From positions 1 through 64,000 of the forward strand of contig JAHDQN010000057.1 in NCBI GenBank assembly GCA_018433775.1: 64,000 nt of DNA, in the 5' to 3' direction. This document shows positions 24,808 to 33,841 of the stretch, piece by piece (the first letter of the stretch is position 1; each line of letters begins with the position of its first letter). Source of the stretch: Deltaproteobacteria bacterium. GTDB taxonomy: Bacteria > Desulfobacterota > Desulfomonilia > UBA1062. The translations under genes and the position numbers were made by a program. The notes under the pieces are model-generated. The model did not search any database. It was not told the origin of the DNA and was given only the letters and a program-made list of their open reading frames with translations.

Positions 24808-26451
24808 GTGAGAGAAGTCACAAAAAAATTCTTTCTCAAACCATTTCTGGCGCAGATCTCCGCCATGGTGTTTGTGGTCGTGCCCATCGTTGAGATCACG
24901 ACGCATGTATCTCTGACCGGGGTTAAAAGCAATTACTGGTATTATTTTCTCAGTTCCCAGGCAGTCACGGTGCTCAGTGTCATGATTTTGGTCGGGATCA
25001 AGTACCTCTTCGTAAGGCCGGTCATCCGGTACGTGGATGGAGACCATTCGGATATGCACCTCTACGAAAAGGCATTGAGATCGGCATCCATCATGCCGGC
25101 GGCAGAGGGCCTGGCGGTCTTTGCCATCTGGGCCGTGATCACTGCAGTCATCACCGTCATCCCCATGTATCTGAAATCGTATATGTCCTTCTCCGAAGCC
25201 CTTTTTCTGGCAAATCTCGATCTGATGTGCGGGCTCACCTCTATGGTGTTTTTCTACCTGATAGCGGAGAACAGCCTGATTTCTTTCTATGAGCTCGCCG
25301 GCAGACGGGAACACTATGTGAAGACCGTTCTTCCCATCCGGTTGAGCCTGACTGCGAAGCTTTTCCTCGTCATCCTCCTCATCGCCTTTCCCCCCATCGG
25401 GTATCTGCTCGGATTCATCTATCTGAATATCCATACCGGGATCGCCCTGGAAACCGTACAGGCGGGTTTTTTCCTCATCATCATCCAGACAGCCGTCATG
25501 ACATTCTTAAACGGTATGCTCCTGATTCGGAGCATATCACGCTCTGTCCGGGGCATGTCCACCATGCTCAAGGACGTGGCGCTGGGCAAGGGCGACCTGA
25601 CGAAGCGGTTCACGGTGTCCGGCAATGACGAGGTGGGCGAGATGGCCTACTGGTTCAATGATTTCATCAGCACCCTGGATGTCCTGATCCGGCAGGTCAA
25701 GGAAGCCTCCCTGAAGGTGTCCGGTGCCGTCCGGGAGGTTTCCGGAAGTGCCCAGGGACTTTCCCGGGTTTCACAGGAGCAGGCTGCATCAATCGAGCAG
25801 GTGGCGGCCACGATCGAGGAAATGCATGTGTCGGTCTCAGGGAACACCACTCTCGTCACGGAGGCTGCCGAGTCGTCTCAGGTGATGGAGAGCCATGTGA
25901 GCAGCAGCAACGAGCTGTTCACTGAGCTTGCCGGGTCCATGGACGATATTCTGAAATACTCCGAGGATATCGGCGAGATCGTAGCGACCGTGAACATGGT
26001 CGCATTTCAGACCAATCTGCTGGCGCTCAACGCTGCAGTCGAGGCTGCCCGGGCGGGAGAGCACGGGAGGGGCTTCGCCGTGGTGGCCAGCGAGGTAAGG
26101 GCCCTTGCCGGGCGGGCTAGGGAGGCATCGGACAGGATCAGTGATCTGATCAGGGATACGCTCGGCTGCATCAGAGTGGGAGACGCTGCCGTGCGCAAGA
26201 CAGCGGACTCATTCAGAAAGATCACATCATGTATGGAATTGTTTTCAAAGGCCGTGGAGTTGGTTCTGGCCGCTTCGTCACAGCAGGCGATCGGCATCGG
26301 AGAGTTGAACCGCACCGTAGGGCAGATCGAACAGACGACCCAGCGGAATGCGGCAACGGCGGAAGAGCTTGCGGGCACTTCTGAGAGCCTGAAATCGGAA
26401 GCCGAGATCCTGGCCGCTTCCGTTAGCAAGTTCAGGGTTTCAGGCGAATGA
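24808..26451 (+). CDS. Methyl-accepting chemotaxis protein with 6-helix membrane domain
   Basis: 547 aa, GTG start preceded by AGGGG. The N-terminal 245 residues form about six membrane helices in place of the usual periplasmic sensor loop, so the signal may be membrane state, or a hydrophobic substrate. A HAMP region follows ([16 protein letters not shown] to [14 protein letters not shown], about 250-300). The signalling hairpin has the standard tip [19 protein letters not shown]-like [16 protein letters not shown] and [13 protein letters not shown]. Closing part [13 protein letters not shown] is typical. It could guide cells to the island's substrate; this rests on proximity only. No CheA or CheW gene is in the window. 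Confidence 0.9.
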   Translation: MREVTKKFFLKPFLAQISAMVFVVVPIVEITTHVSLTGVKSNYWYYFLSSQAVTVLSVMILVGIKYLFVRPVIRYVDGDHSDMHLYEKALRSASIMPAAEGLAVFAIWAVITAVITVIPMYLKSYMSFSEALFLANLDLMCGLTSMVFFYLIAENSLISFYELAGRREHYVKTVLPIRLSLTAKLFLVILLIAFPPIGYLLGFIYLNIHTGIALETVQAGFFLIIIQTAVMTFLNGMLLIRSISRSVRGMSTMLKDVALGKGDLTKRFTVSGNDEVGEMAYWFNDFISTLDVLIRQVKEASLKVSGAVREVSGSAQGLSRVSQEQAASIEQVAATIEEMHVSVSGNTTLVTEAAESSQVMESHVSSSNELFTELAGSMDDILKYSEDIGEIVATVNMVAFQTNLLALNAAVEAARAGEHGRGFAVVASEVRALAGRAREASDRISDLIRDTLGCIRVGDAAVRKTADSFRKITSCMELFSKAVELVLAASSQQAIGIGELNRTVGQIEQTTQRNAATAEELAGTSESLKSEAEILAASVSKFRVSGE

Positions 26452-26668
26452 GGATGACCGTTTATGGACCGGGCCGGGAAGAGCGGAAGCAATCAACATC
26501 GTATACCGTCGGCCTCCTCTTACGAGCGTATCCTCCGGCTTTCCGGCAGCTGAGAAAATCCCTCCCGCCGGAGGATACGTCTTTTTCCTGTATGCATCTG
26601 TTCGATACAGCTTGGAGTAATCATCATGGAACAGGATGAACAGAGCTAATCTTGGAAGGAGTCGTGAA

Positions 26669-26917
26669 ATGTACAAGAAGGTGCATGATCAAAGCAGTTT
26701 CCGGATGCACGATTCAAAGGCTGTATTCGATATGCTTGCGCTGAAACAGGGAGATTGTTTTCTTGACCTTGGGTGCGGCCCGGGAGACTATTCGCTTGAG
26801 GCTTCCGTGATTGTCGGGGATACCGGAACGGTTTATGCCCTCGATTCATCGAACCGTATGGTTGAAACCCTTGGGATATTGTCAAAAGTTGTGGATGGAG
26901 GGTACCCTTCGGTCTGA
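26669..26917 (+). pseudogene. SAM-dependent methyltransferase, N-terminal fragment
   Basis: The ATG at 26669 has GGAAGGAG upstream. Residues 25-65 hold a class I methyltransferase motif I (FLDLGCGPGDYSL) and motif II (TVYALDSSNRMVE), after which homology stops and the frame ends at 82 aa, whereas such enzymes have 190-270. The break is just before the repeat and IS110-type DNA starting at about 26934, which suggests that mobile DNA removed or displaced the rest. Confidence 0.75.
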
Positions 26918-26933
26918 GTCATAGCTAAGCGGC

Positions 26934-26951
26934 CGAGGGTGTCAGAAATTT
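26934..26951 (+). repeat. Left part of the split repeat
   Basis: CGAGGGTGTCAGAAATTT matches 17 of 18 bases of the minus-strand copy near 103-120. Confidence 0.55.
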
Positions 26952-28512
26952 CATATGTAAAAAGTCTGTGTTTCATCTGGCGGTTTTGATTTTTTGTTTT
27001 TGGAGATAAGCCGGTAATGGAGAGGAGTTTCATATGCGTGGTCTCCAAAAGGAGCCGACAGTTTGTTGTGCATACCGGCGATGGTCATGTTAGTGTCGCG
27101 TTCGATGACTTCAGTTCGTATCCCGACCTTGATGGTGCTTTATGCTTGTTCAGCCACGAGAGTATACCCGAGCTTGGCGGCGTGTTTCTGGAGGTTCTGC
27201 AGACGCGCCTTGGTGTTGAGCTGAACGAGGTATGCGTCCCCGAGCTCACGGTAAGGCTTGTCGAATTTCAGGATGAAGAACACTGCCTTGAGGATGCGGT
27301 GAGCCACGGCAACAATTGCCTTTCTGGATCCTTTGCGTGCCCTGAGGCTGTAGTATTTCTCCCGGTAGTATGATCCCTTCTTCTTTATCGCGCCCCAGGC
27401 GACCTCGACCATGATGGTTTTGACACGGCCGTTTCTCACCGGGCTCCTGCCGCTGTGGCGCTTGCCGGCGCTCTCGTTGTTGCCCGGACACAAGCCCGCC
27501 CACGAGGCCAGAGATGCAGCCGACTCGAACTGATCCAGGCTGTTGCCGACTTCGGAGAGCAAAGCGTGCGCGTTGACCTCGCTTATGCCAGGGACCTCCA
27601 TGAGCCTCTCGACCTTGTCCCTGCGATCGGACAGAAGTTGACACAGCCTTGTGTGCACCAGCGATATCTGCTTCTTGAGAGCCTCGATGAGCGTGAGGAT
27701 GGATAGTAACTGGAATCGATGATGCTCACTGGAAAATCCCTTGATAGACTTCAACAACTCGTCCTCTTTGCCCTTGAGAAAACCCCTGGTGCAGCAAAAA
27801 ACGCCCTCGATCGTGATCTCCTCGCCGGTAATGAGCAGAGCCATGAGGTTTTCCCTGTGACGCCGAACAGGTCGGAGACAACCGAGTCGATCTTGATGTC
27901 AGCGCTCTCGAAGAGCTTGTGTACCCTCCTTTTGTAATCAGAGAGACTCTCCACGTAGGTCTTCCTCAGCCGGGAGAGATCCCGCCACTGACGAACATAC
28001 TTTTCCGGGATGAATCTGCCCTTGAGCAGTCCGTGGCGCAAAAGACCGGCCAACCACCAGCTGTCGCTGACATCGGTCTTCCTGCCCGGAAGATGCTTGA
28101 CGTGCCGGGCATTGACCAGGATCACCTGGAAGGTATCCTCCAGCACATTGTGCACGGGCCTCCAGTATACACCGATACTTTCCATGGCCACTACCTGACA
28201 GCCCTGCTCAAACAACCACTCCTTAAGCCGGTAAAGATCGTCGGTAAAGGTCCCGAACTCGGCCAACTCCTCCTCAACAGCACCATCATCACAGGTCCTG
28301 ATTGATGTTGCCGAGATCTTGTCCTTTCTGAATATCAAGCCCATAACAATGATGATGCACTACACTCAAAACTGCGCTAGAATCTCTCCGGCTCATGTCT
28401 TGCCCTCCTGAAATAATGGTCTTGTTGACGCTTAACCATATTGGGGCATCTCATGAGCCTCCCGCTATCCTATTTCCATCATTCGTTGTGCCCGATAACC
28501 CGGGCATGAGGG
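26952..28512 (-). mobile_element. Degenerate IS110-family element
   Basis: About 1.56 kb containing the remains of an IS110-type transposase with about 190 bp of non-coding DNA on its 3' side and about 170 bp on the 5' side. Boundaries are deduced by comparison with 69-120, where the two flanking repeat blocks are contiguous. IS110 elements have no long terminal inverted repeats, so this empty-site comparison is the best evidence available. Because both flanks are repeat DNA, the ends remain approximate. Confidence 0.6.
27140..28344 (-). pseudogene. IS110-family transposase, frameshifted
   Basis: Two frames make one transposase. The N-terminal part (28344 to about 27850) has DEDD-type content: QVVAMESIGVYWRPV, LVNARHVKHLPGRKTDVSD, LLRHGLLKGRFIP. 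The C-terminal Transposase_20 part (about 27845 to 27140) has MEVPGISEVNAHALLSEVG and the serine-bearing SAASLASWAGLCPGNNES. The two join near 27840-27860, where LFGVTGK changes frame into LLITGEE. The first catalytic Asp, normally in a G-D-x-H/Q-K motif, appears lost: the start reads MGLIFRKDK, as if one base was deleted and another inserted. Inactive. Confidence 0.85.
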
Positions 28513-28547
28513 TTAGTGTAAATGCCGGTCATGGTTAGTGTTCCAGG
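28513..28547 (+). repeat. Right part of the split repeat
   Basis: TTAGTGTAAATGCCGGTCAT and GGTTAGTGTTCCAGG match the minus-strand copy at about 69-103 with two differences in 35. Confidence 0.6.
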
Positions 28548-28642
28548 TGTCCCCGGCGAATTGTTATCTATGGCCTTTTTTTGAAATATTCTCAGAGATT
28601 GTCCCGCTCCATTTGCTGATACGAATAGGGCAGTTGGTGGAA

Positions 28643-28685
28643 ATCGGACGATTCCAAAAAACTATCGGACGATTATCGGACGATT
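28643..28685. repeat. Three copies of ATCGGACGATT
   Basis: Copies at 28643-28653, 28664-28674 and 28675-28685; the last two are adjacent, and the last overlaps the stop codon of the minus-strand gene. Confidence 0.8.
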
Positions 28686-30212
28686 ATTTTTTAGCCGGGA
28701 GAATGTAATGGACACTTCTTCCCCTGCCTCTCTGCTCCAACAGACTATAGTTACAAAGCTCTTTTAGGTCCCTCGCTGCGGTATCCTTTACCACTCCGAA
28801 TGATTGCATAACCCATCCACTCGTTACGGACCCGTCAGTGAGCACCTTTCTCATGATGGCTTTCTGCCTGTCATTCAATTTTGCTTCCATTGCCGGAGAC
28901 ACGATCCCTGGAACGTTTGAAGGGGTTTTGATGCGTTCCAAATCTTCACCCGGCCCGAATAATGTTACCGTAACTTCGCCGTCGACGAGGTTGATAACCG
29001 GTTTGTCCAGGCCATGATCAAGCATGGAAGCCATCATGCGCTGGATACCGGTCCCGCGTTCTTCCATGCGCCCCAGTAAGACGAGCCCTTGGGCAATGTT
29101 GGGGTTTCGTGATCGTGATCTGGCCTGGCCGCTTCTCAGACGTGCCAATGAAAGTCCGCCCGGCAGTTCCCGGGGCTCGTGATTTCAAGACGATCGCGAA
29201 AGAGATCAAGTGTCACCCGGCGGCCGGCATCTTCATAATCCCGGTGTGCGAGGGCATTAACCAGGGCTTCACGCAAAGCTTCTTCAGGATATTCATTCAA
29301 TTCTATCCGGTTCAATCCCACAACACGCAAAGGATGGCGTGTATTGCGATGAACGAAAGCGACTGCTTCATCAATGGCCTTTGCCAAAGGTTTCCTTACC
29401 GTCCCGTGGTCGATTGGTTTATGAGTCCTTTCTTTTCCGGCAAAGGCTGACATCTGGAGACGGGTATGGGGGAATATGGCACTCGGATCATTCGCCAGCA
29501 GAATTATCCCGGCAGCCGTGGCAAGGAACCGGTCTTGTTCATCCTTCCAGAGGAGTCCTCTTGTCCACAAGATGGAGATAATCTTCTCACTGGTGAGTGA
29601 GCCGGGTTCCGTTTCCTCCGCCTTTGCGGCAAGCATGGCTGCAAGACCGTGATCAAGATCCTGCCATCCTGTGCGAACCAATCTCTGGCGTTCGAATGCC
29701 GAGGCAACCTGTATGTTTTGCCGGGCTATGTTCTCCTGCTCAGAGGTTGGCCCAATATGGTATTGTTCTTTAATATGGCGAATTAAACGGGTTCTCACTT
29801 TCTGCTGAAGCTCTTCGGTTGTATGAAACCGGTCATAGGTGTGTCCATCCCGCCTGATCTCTGCAATGAAGCCCTGGGTTTCATGTTCACGTTCCAACGT
29901 GTTCGTGCCTTTGATCGTAATCAGGGAGGGTATCCCTTCTTCCTGGGCCTTGCGGTATTCGTGGTGGGTTGCGGAAAGACCATCAATCTTAACACCATAC
30001 TCTTTCCAGACTACGGCAAGGTAGACATGGCAGTTCTCAAGCAATTCCAGGTAAGCCCAAGGATTGGGTTCCAGAGGAGCAGGTTCATTCTCAAAAAGCA
30101 CAGGAACGCAATGTTCGGATAAAAACGGATCGGTTGTCAGGAGTATCTGAAGAGCCAGCCGTTCATCGGCGAGCTCTTTCTGCACTGAGCTGATAAAAAT
30201 CCTGATTTTCAC
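28684..30212 (-). pseudogene. DUF4062 / divergent ATPase (RecG-C-like) regulator, frameshifted
   Basis: Two frames of one ~509-aa protein. The 5' part (30212 to about 29170) starts MKIRIFISSVQKELADER, a DUF4062 domain (residues about 1-100), and passes to a HATPase_c_4-type domain with NRIELNEYPEEALREALVNA, LAHRDYE and DRLEITSPG. The 3' part (about 29170 to 28684) continues with RNPNIAQGLVLLGRMEERGTG and a winged-helix C-terminus. Restoring one G in the CCCGGGAACTG run near 29176 would rejoin ITSPG to ELPGGLSLARL. Either a real inactivating deletion or a sequencing error. Proteins of this type are often defence- or regulation-associated. Its end is made of the 11-bp tandem repeats at 28643. 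Confidence 0.75.
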
Positions 30213-30393
30213 TTAACCATTCTTGCACGTTTCGAATAATCCTTCAACAGAGCTCATGGAGGCGATTCATAAAAAAGACTGCCCTGTAACTGCCCTGTAA
30301 AGCCGGGAAAGCGAGGCCCAGCCTGAAAAGGTTGGTGTTGAAATCCCCGCTTCCCAGCCAACGCTTTTTAAGAAATGTGAACCCGTCCCCGAA

Positions 30394-31326
30394 TTAAGGC
30401 TTTTCACCGCTTTGGCTCGCGATGACGCTGGTGGCGGTGGCGATGACCCCGGAGAGGTCGGCCAGATTGGTGGGGATGATCATGGTGTTGTTGGCCTTGG
30501 CCAGCTTGCCGAACTCCTGGATGTACTGCTCGGCGATGCGGAGATTCACGGCGTCGCGGCCGCCTTCGGCTACGATCGACTCCGAGATCTGCCTGATGCC
30601 TTCGGCAGTCGCCTGTGCCACCTTCAGGATCTCCGAGGCTTTCCCTTCCGCCTCGTTGATCCGGCGCTGCTTTTCTCCCTCGGAGAGGAAGATGGCCTGG
30701 GCCCGTTCTCCTTCGGCCCTGTTGATCGTGGCCTGCTTGACGCCCTCCGACTCGGCGATCAGGGCGCGCTTTTCACGCTCGGCACGCATCTGTTTTTCCA
30801 TGGCCTCCTTGATCGAGTCCGGGGGCTGGATGTTCTTCACCTCGTAGCGAGTCACCTTCAGGCCCCAGGGGTCGCTGGCCTGGTCCACTGCCGCAACGAT
30901 CTTGGTGTTGATGTTTTCGCGCTCCTCGAAGGTCTTGTCGAGCTCGAGCTTTCCGATGATGCTGCGCATCGTGGTCTGGGCGAGCTGGGAGGAGGCGAAG
31001 ATGTAGTTGTCGATCCCGTACGATGCCTTGTGCGGGTCGATCACCTGGAAGTAGAGGATGCCGTCGATCTCCACGCTGATGTTGTCCCTGGTGATGCAGG
31101 TCTGGGGCATGACGTCGATGGCCTGCTCCTTCAGGGAATGCCGGTACGCGATCCGGTCGAGGAAGGGGATGAGGATGTGCATGCCCGCCTCCAGGGTGGC
31201 CGAGTATTTCCCCAGCCGCTCCACGATGAACGCCGACTTCTGCGGGACGATGACGATCGTCTTGATGAACGCCACCAGCACCAGGATGATCAGGCCGAGA
31301 ACCACGATGGACGAAACAGTGAACAT
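30394..31326 (-). CDS. SPFH/Band 7 membrane protein (stomatin/QmcA-like)
   Basis: 310 aa from the ATG at 31326, which has GGAGG six bases upstream. One N-terminal membrane helix (residues about 3-25), then the Band 7 domain (VERLGKYSATLEAGMHIL through WGLKVTRYEVKNIQPP, about 35-185), then an Ala/Glu/Arg coiled coil (MRAEREKRALIAESEGVKQ) and a C-terminal hydrophobic tail. It assembles into membrane microdomain rings and is normally paired with NfeD, as here (11 bp after the NfeD gene). A housekeeping role in membrane quality control. Confidence 0.92.
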   Translation of the reverse strand: MFTVSSIVVLGLIILVLVAFIKTIVIVPQKSAFIVERLGKYSATLEAGMHILIPFLDRIAYRHSLKEQAIDVMPQTCITRDNISVEIDGILYFQVIDPHKASYGIDNYIFASSQLAQTTMRSIIGKLELDKTFEERENINTKIVAAVDQASDPWGLKVTRYEVKNIQPPDSIKEAMEKQMRAEREKRALIAESEGVKQATINRAEGERAQAIFLSEGEKQRRINEAEGKASEILKVAQATAEGIRQISESIVAEGGRDAVNLRIAEQYIQEFGKLAKANNTMIIPTNLADLSGVIATATSVIASQSGEKP

Positions 31327-31336
31327 ACGAAGCCTC

Positions 31337-31801
31337 CTAATTTGATTGCCTGACCGTGAGGACCAGGCCGTTTCTCCCGACAATGGTCACGAACGTGTTT
31401 TCCGGGATGTCCTCCTGCGACTCCGCTGTCCAGGTCGTGCCCCGGAATTCCACCTTGCCGGGCCGGGATGGTGATATGTCGCTTATGGTGCGTGCCCGGC
31501 CGCCGATGAACTCATCGTCGATGGTGCCGTTGGGCGACTGCTTGCCGGTAAAGATCTCCTTGAACCGCTTGCGCAGGACCACGAGCGACGCGACGGAAAA
31601 GACCAGGAAGCTCAGGAGCTGCATGGACAGGGGCATGTCGAAGGCCAGGGTCAGGATGACGACCGCCCACGCGCCGATGGCAAAAAAGAGAAAGAAAATC
31701 CCCGGGGCCATGAACTCGATAAAGAGCATGATCAGACCGATCAGAAACCAGATTACATCGGGCCTGACAAAGAGGTTGAAGAGCTCTTGCATGCTTTCCA
31801 T
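31337..31801 (-). CDS. NfeD-like membrane protein
   Basis: 154 aa from the ATG at 31801 with GGAGG upstream. Three hydrophobic segments in residues 10-80 (PDVIWFLIGLIMLFIEFM, FFLFFAIGAWAVVILTL, LQLLSFLVFSVASLVVL) are followed by a C-terminal OB-fold (GGRARTISDI, VEFRGTTWTAESQEDIP, VTIVGRNGLVLTV). This is the short NfeD class without the N-terminal protease, the usual partner of SPFH proteins. Confidence 0.9.
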   Translation of the reverse strand: MESMQELFNLFVRPDVIWFLIGLIMLFIEFMAPGIFFLFFAIGAWAVVILTLAFDMPLSMQLLSFLVFSVASLVVLRKRFKEIFTGKQSPNGTIDDEFIGGRARTISDISPSRPGKVEFRGTTWTAESQEDIPENTFVTIVGRNGLVLTVRQSN

Positions 31802-32036
31802 GTATGTCCTCCCTGGTTTACTACATGATCCCTGCATCGAAATAGATGATTTCTTCATACTGCAAACAGGCAATGAAGGCCATAGAAAAGGCATGCGGTC
31901 TGCCCGTGTCCTTGGACCCTGTCCGGCGCCGGATATGCTTCAGCCGGGGTTGTCTTATCGTGGAGAAGAACTATATGAGCTGTAGCTCCGGCATGCCATG
32001 CCGGGAAGCCGTTGCGGAAAGGGAGTTTGCCGGAAG

Positions 32037-33551
32037 ATGCTCATCGAGATGCATGCCCACACCTCCAGGCATTCCGCGTGCAGCCGGGTCGATCCGGTCC
32101 GGCTGGTCGAGCGGGTGCGGATGAAGGGCCTCCAGGGCCTGGTCATCACGGAGCACGAATATCTCTGGAGCTCTTCCGAGATCGAAGAGCTCAAGGAAAA
32201 GGCCGGGGTCGATGAGACCTTTGTGCTCCTGGCCGCGCAGGAGGTGAACACGGATATCGGGCATGTGCTGGTCTACGGCGCCGACCAGTCGATCACGGGC
32301 ACGCACCCGCTCGGAGAGCTCCGAAAGCGCTATCCCCATGCTGCCTTCGTCTGGGCCCATCCCCTGCGCAAAGGCAGGACCCCGAAGACGTCCCGGCTGC
32401 TGAGCCCCGACCTCGACGCGATCGAGATATTCAACAACAACCACACCTCCCGTGACAACTATCACGGGCTCATGCTCTGGCACCGGCACAGGTTCACCGC
32501 GATCAGCGGCAGCGACACGCACGGCGTCGAGACCGCAGGCACGCTGCCTACCCTGTTCGACCACCCGGTGAGAGACATGGACGGGCTCGTCGAGGAGCTG
32601 AAGCAGGGCAGGTGCAGGCCGCTGTACAAGGAAATCCCGAAAGCCGGCGGCAACGCCCTGGTGGAAGAGATCTCGCTGGGAACCAAGGGCGGGGACGAGT
32701 TCCGTCAGCGGATCATCGTCAAGAGGGCGAAGGCCGCCGGCAGGTGGGGTGCCCTCAAGCAGTCGTCCGAGGTCCTGAAGCATGTCCACTCCCATGGCTT
32801 TTCGTCCGGGCCGTTCAGGGTTCCTCTGGTGAAGGATATTGATGAAAGGGACCGGCTCGTCATCGAGGAGGGGCAGAGGGGCAAGAGCCTCTTCGATCTC
32901 CTCATCCGGGTGGGCCACGACGCCGGGAGGGAATATTTCAGGGCCGCGGCCCTGTGGCTCGCACGCCTCCACACCTCGGACATGGAGCTCGATCTCGTCG
33001 AGAAGACGATCAGTCGGGAGCGGCACCGGTTCGAGACCTACCGGAGGGCCTTTGAAGAATCCTCAAGCCCCTGGCTGAATCAGGCACGAGAGCTCATTGA
33101 CGCGGTCAGGGTTTTCGAGGAAGATCTGCTGGCGAACAGCAGGCACGAGTTCGTGCTCGTCCACGGCGACTACCACCCCAAGAACATCATCATCGGGCAG
33201 GAGCTGATGCATGATACCGGCACCCTGTACGTCTCGGTGGTCGACTTCGGCAGCGTGCTCGAGTTCCACCCGGCCTTTGACGTGGGCTACTTTATCTCCC
33301 AGTTTCAGAACCAGTTCAGAGACTATCCCGCCGTGATCGAGAGCTACCCTGTCGAGGACTTTGTCCGGGCCTGGCTCGATGCGTCCGGCCGGCACGATTC
33401 GCCCGGTTTCCGCCGGGCGCTCGCGCTCTTTCGGATCCGCGCGAACCTGAGCATCGCCTCATATCTCATCCACCTGGGCATGGGGGAGGGCAGGAACATG
33501 GAAGAGATCATGAACCGGTCCATGGAGTTGCTCGCCGGGGGCGGGGCGTGA
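32037..33551 (+). CDS. PHP phosphoesterase fused to a phosphotransferase-like domain
   Basis: 504 aa from the ATG at 32037; an upstream in-frame ATG at 31998 exists. Residues 1-200 are a PHP domain: MHAHTSRHSAC, ITEHEYLW, FVWAHPLRKG, and the metal-ligand SGSDTHG near residue 165. Residues about 210-500 are an aminoglycoside-phosphotransferase-like kinase: Lys of the ATP site in RIIVKRAK (about 230), catalytic loop VLVHGDYHPKNIIIG (about 377) and DFG-equivalent VVDFGSVLEFHPAFD (about 405). PHP domains hydrolyse phosphoesters; this kinase fold transfers phosphate to small molecules. The stop overlaps the start of the following gene. Substrate unknown. Confidence 0.85.
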   Translation: MLIEMHAHTSRHSACSRVDPVRLVERVRMKGLQGLVITEHEYLWSSSEIEELKEKAGVDETFVLLAAQEVNTDIGHVLVYGADQSITGTHPLGELRKRYPHAAFVWAHPLRKGRTPKTSRLLSPDLDAIEIFNNNHTSRDNYHGLMLWHRHRFTAISGSDTHGVETAGTLPTLFDHPVRDMDGLVEELKQGRCRPLYKEIPKAGGNALVEEISLGTKGGDEFRQRIIVKRAKAAGRWGALKQSSEVLKHVHSHGFSSGPFRVPLVKDIDERDRLVIEEGQRGKSLFDLLIRVGHDAGREYFRAAALWLARLHTSDMELDLVEKTISRERHRFETYRRAFEESSSPWLNQARELIDAVRVFEEDLLANSRHEFVLVHGDYHPKNIIIGQELMHDTGTLYVSVVDFGSVLEFHPAFDVGYFISQFQNQFRDYPAVIESYPVEDFVRAWLDASGRHDSPGFRRALALFRIRANLSIASYLIHLGMGEGRNMEEIMNRSMELLAGGGA

Positions 33552-33841
33552 ACAACATCCTCACGACCGGGCTCGAAAGCTTCCTCGGCACCATTGATTT
33601 CACTTTCCGAAAGGCCGGGGTGGTGATCGTGGACCAGATCGGCAGGATGGAGTGCCTTTCTCCGGTATTCATCCATCTGATGCAGGGACTCCTTGATTCC
33701 CGGACCCTGCTGGTCGCCACGGTTGCCCGCAGCGGAGAGGGCTTTATACGGGAGGTAAAGGGCAGGGGCGACGTGGAAACCATCGAGATCGATCGCGGCA
33801 ACAAAGAGCAAATACCGGAATCAAAAAACAGGAGTCAGTGA
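33548..33841 (+). CDS. C-terminal half of a THEP1-like NTPase, no Walker A
   Basis: 97 aa with GTG start that overlaps the stop of the PHP fusion by four bases. It aligns to the C-terminal half of the NTPCR/THEP1 family: VVIVDQIGRMECLSPVF is the Walker B region, followed by LVATVARSGEGFIREVKGR and IEIDRGNKEQI. The family has DEIGKME; here the catalytic Glu is Gln (DQIGRME). The P-loop half is absent: the upstream frame belongs to the PHP gene. So it is either a remnant or a regulatory half-protein. It is translationally coupled to the PHP-kinase gene. Confidence 0.7.
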   Translation: MNNILTTGLESFLGTIDFTFRKAGVVIVDQIGRMECLSPVFIHLMQGLLDSRTLLVATVARSGEGFIREVKGRGDVETIEIDRGNKEQIPESKNRSQ

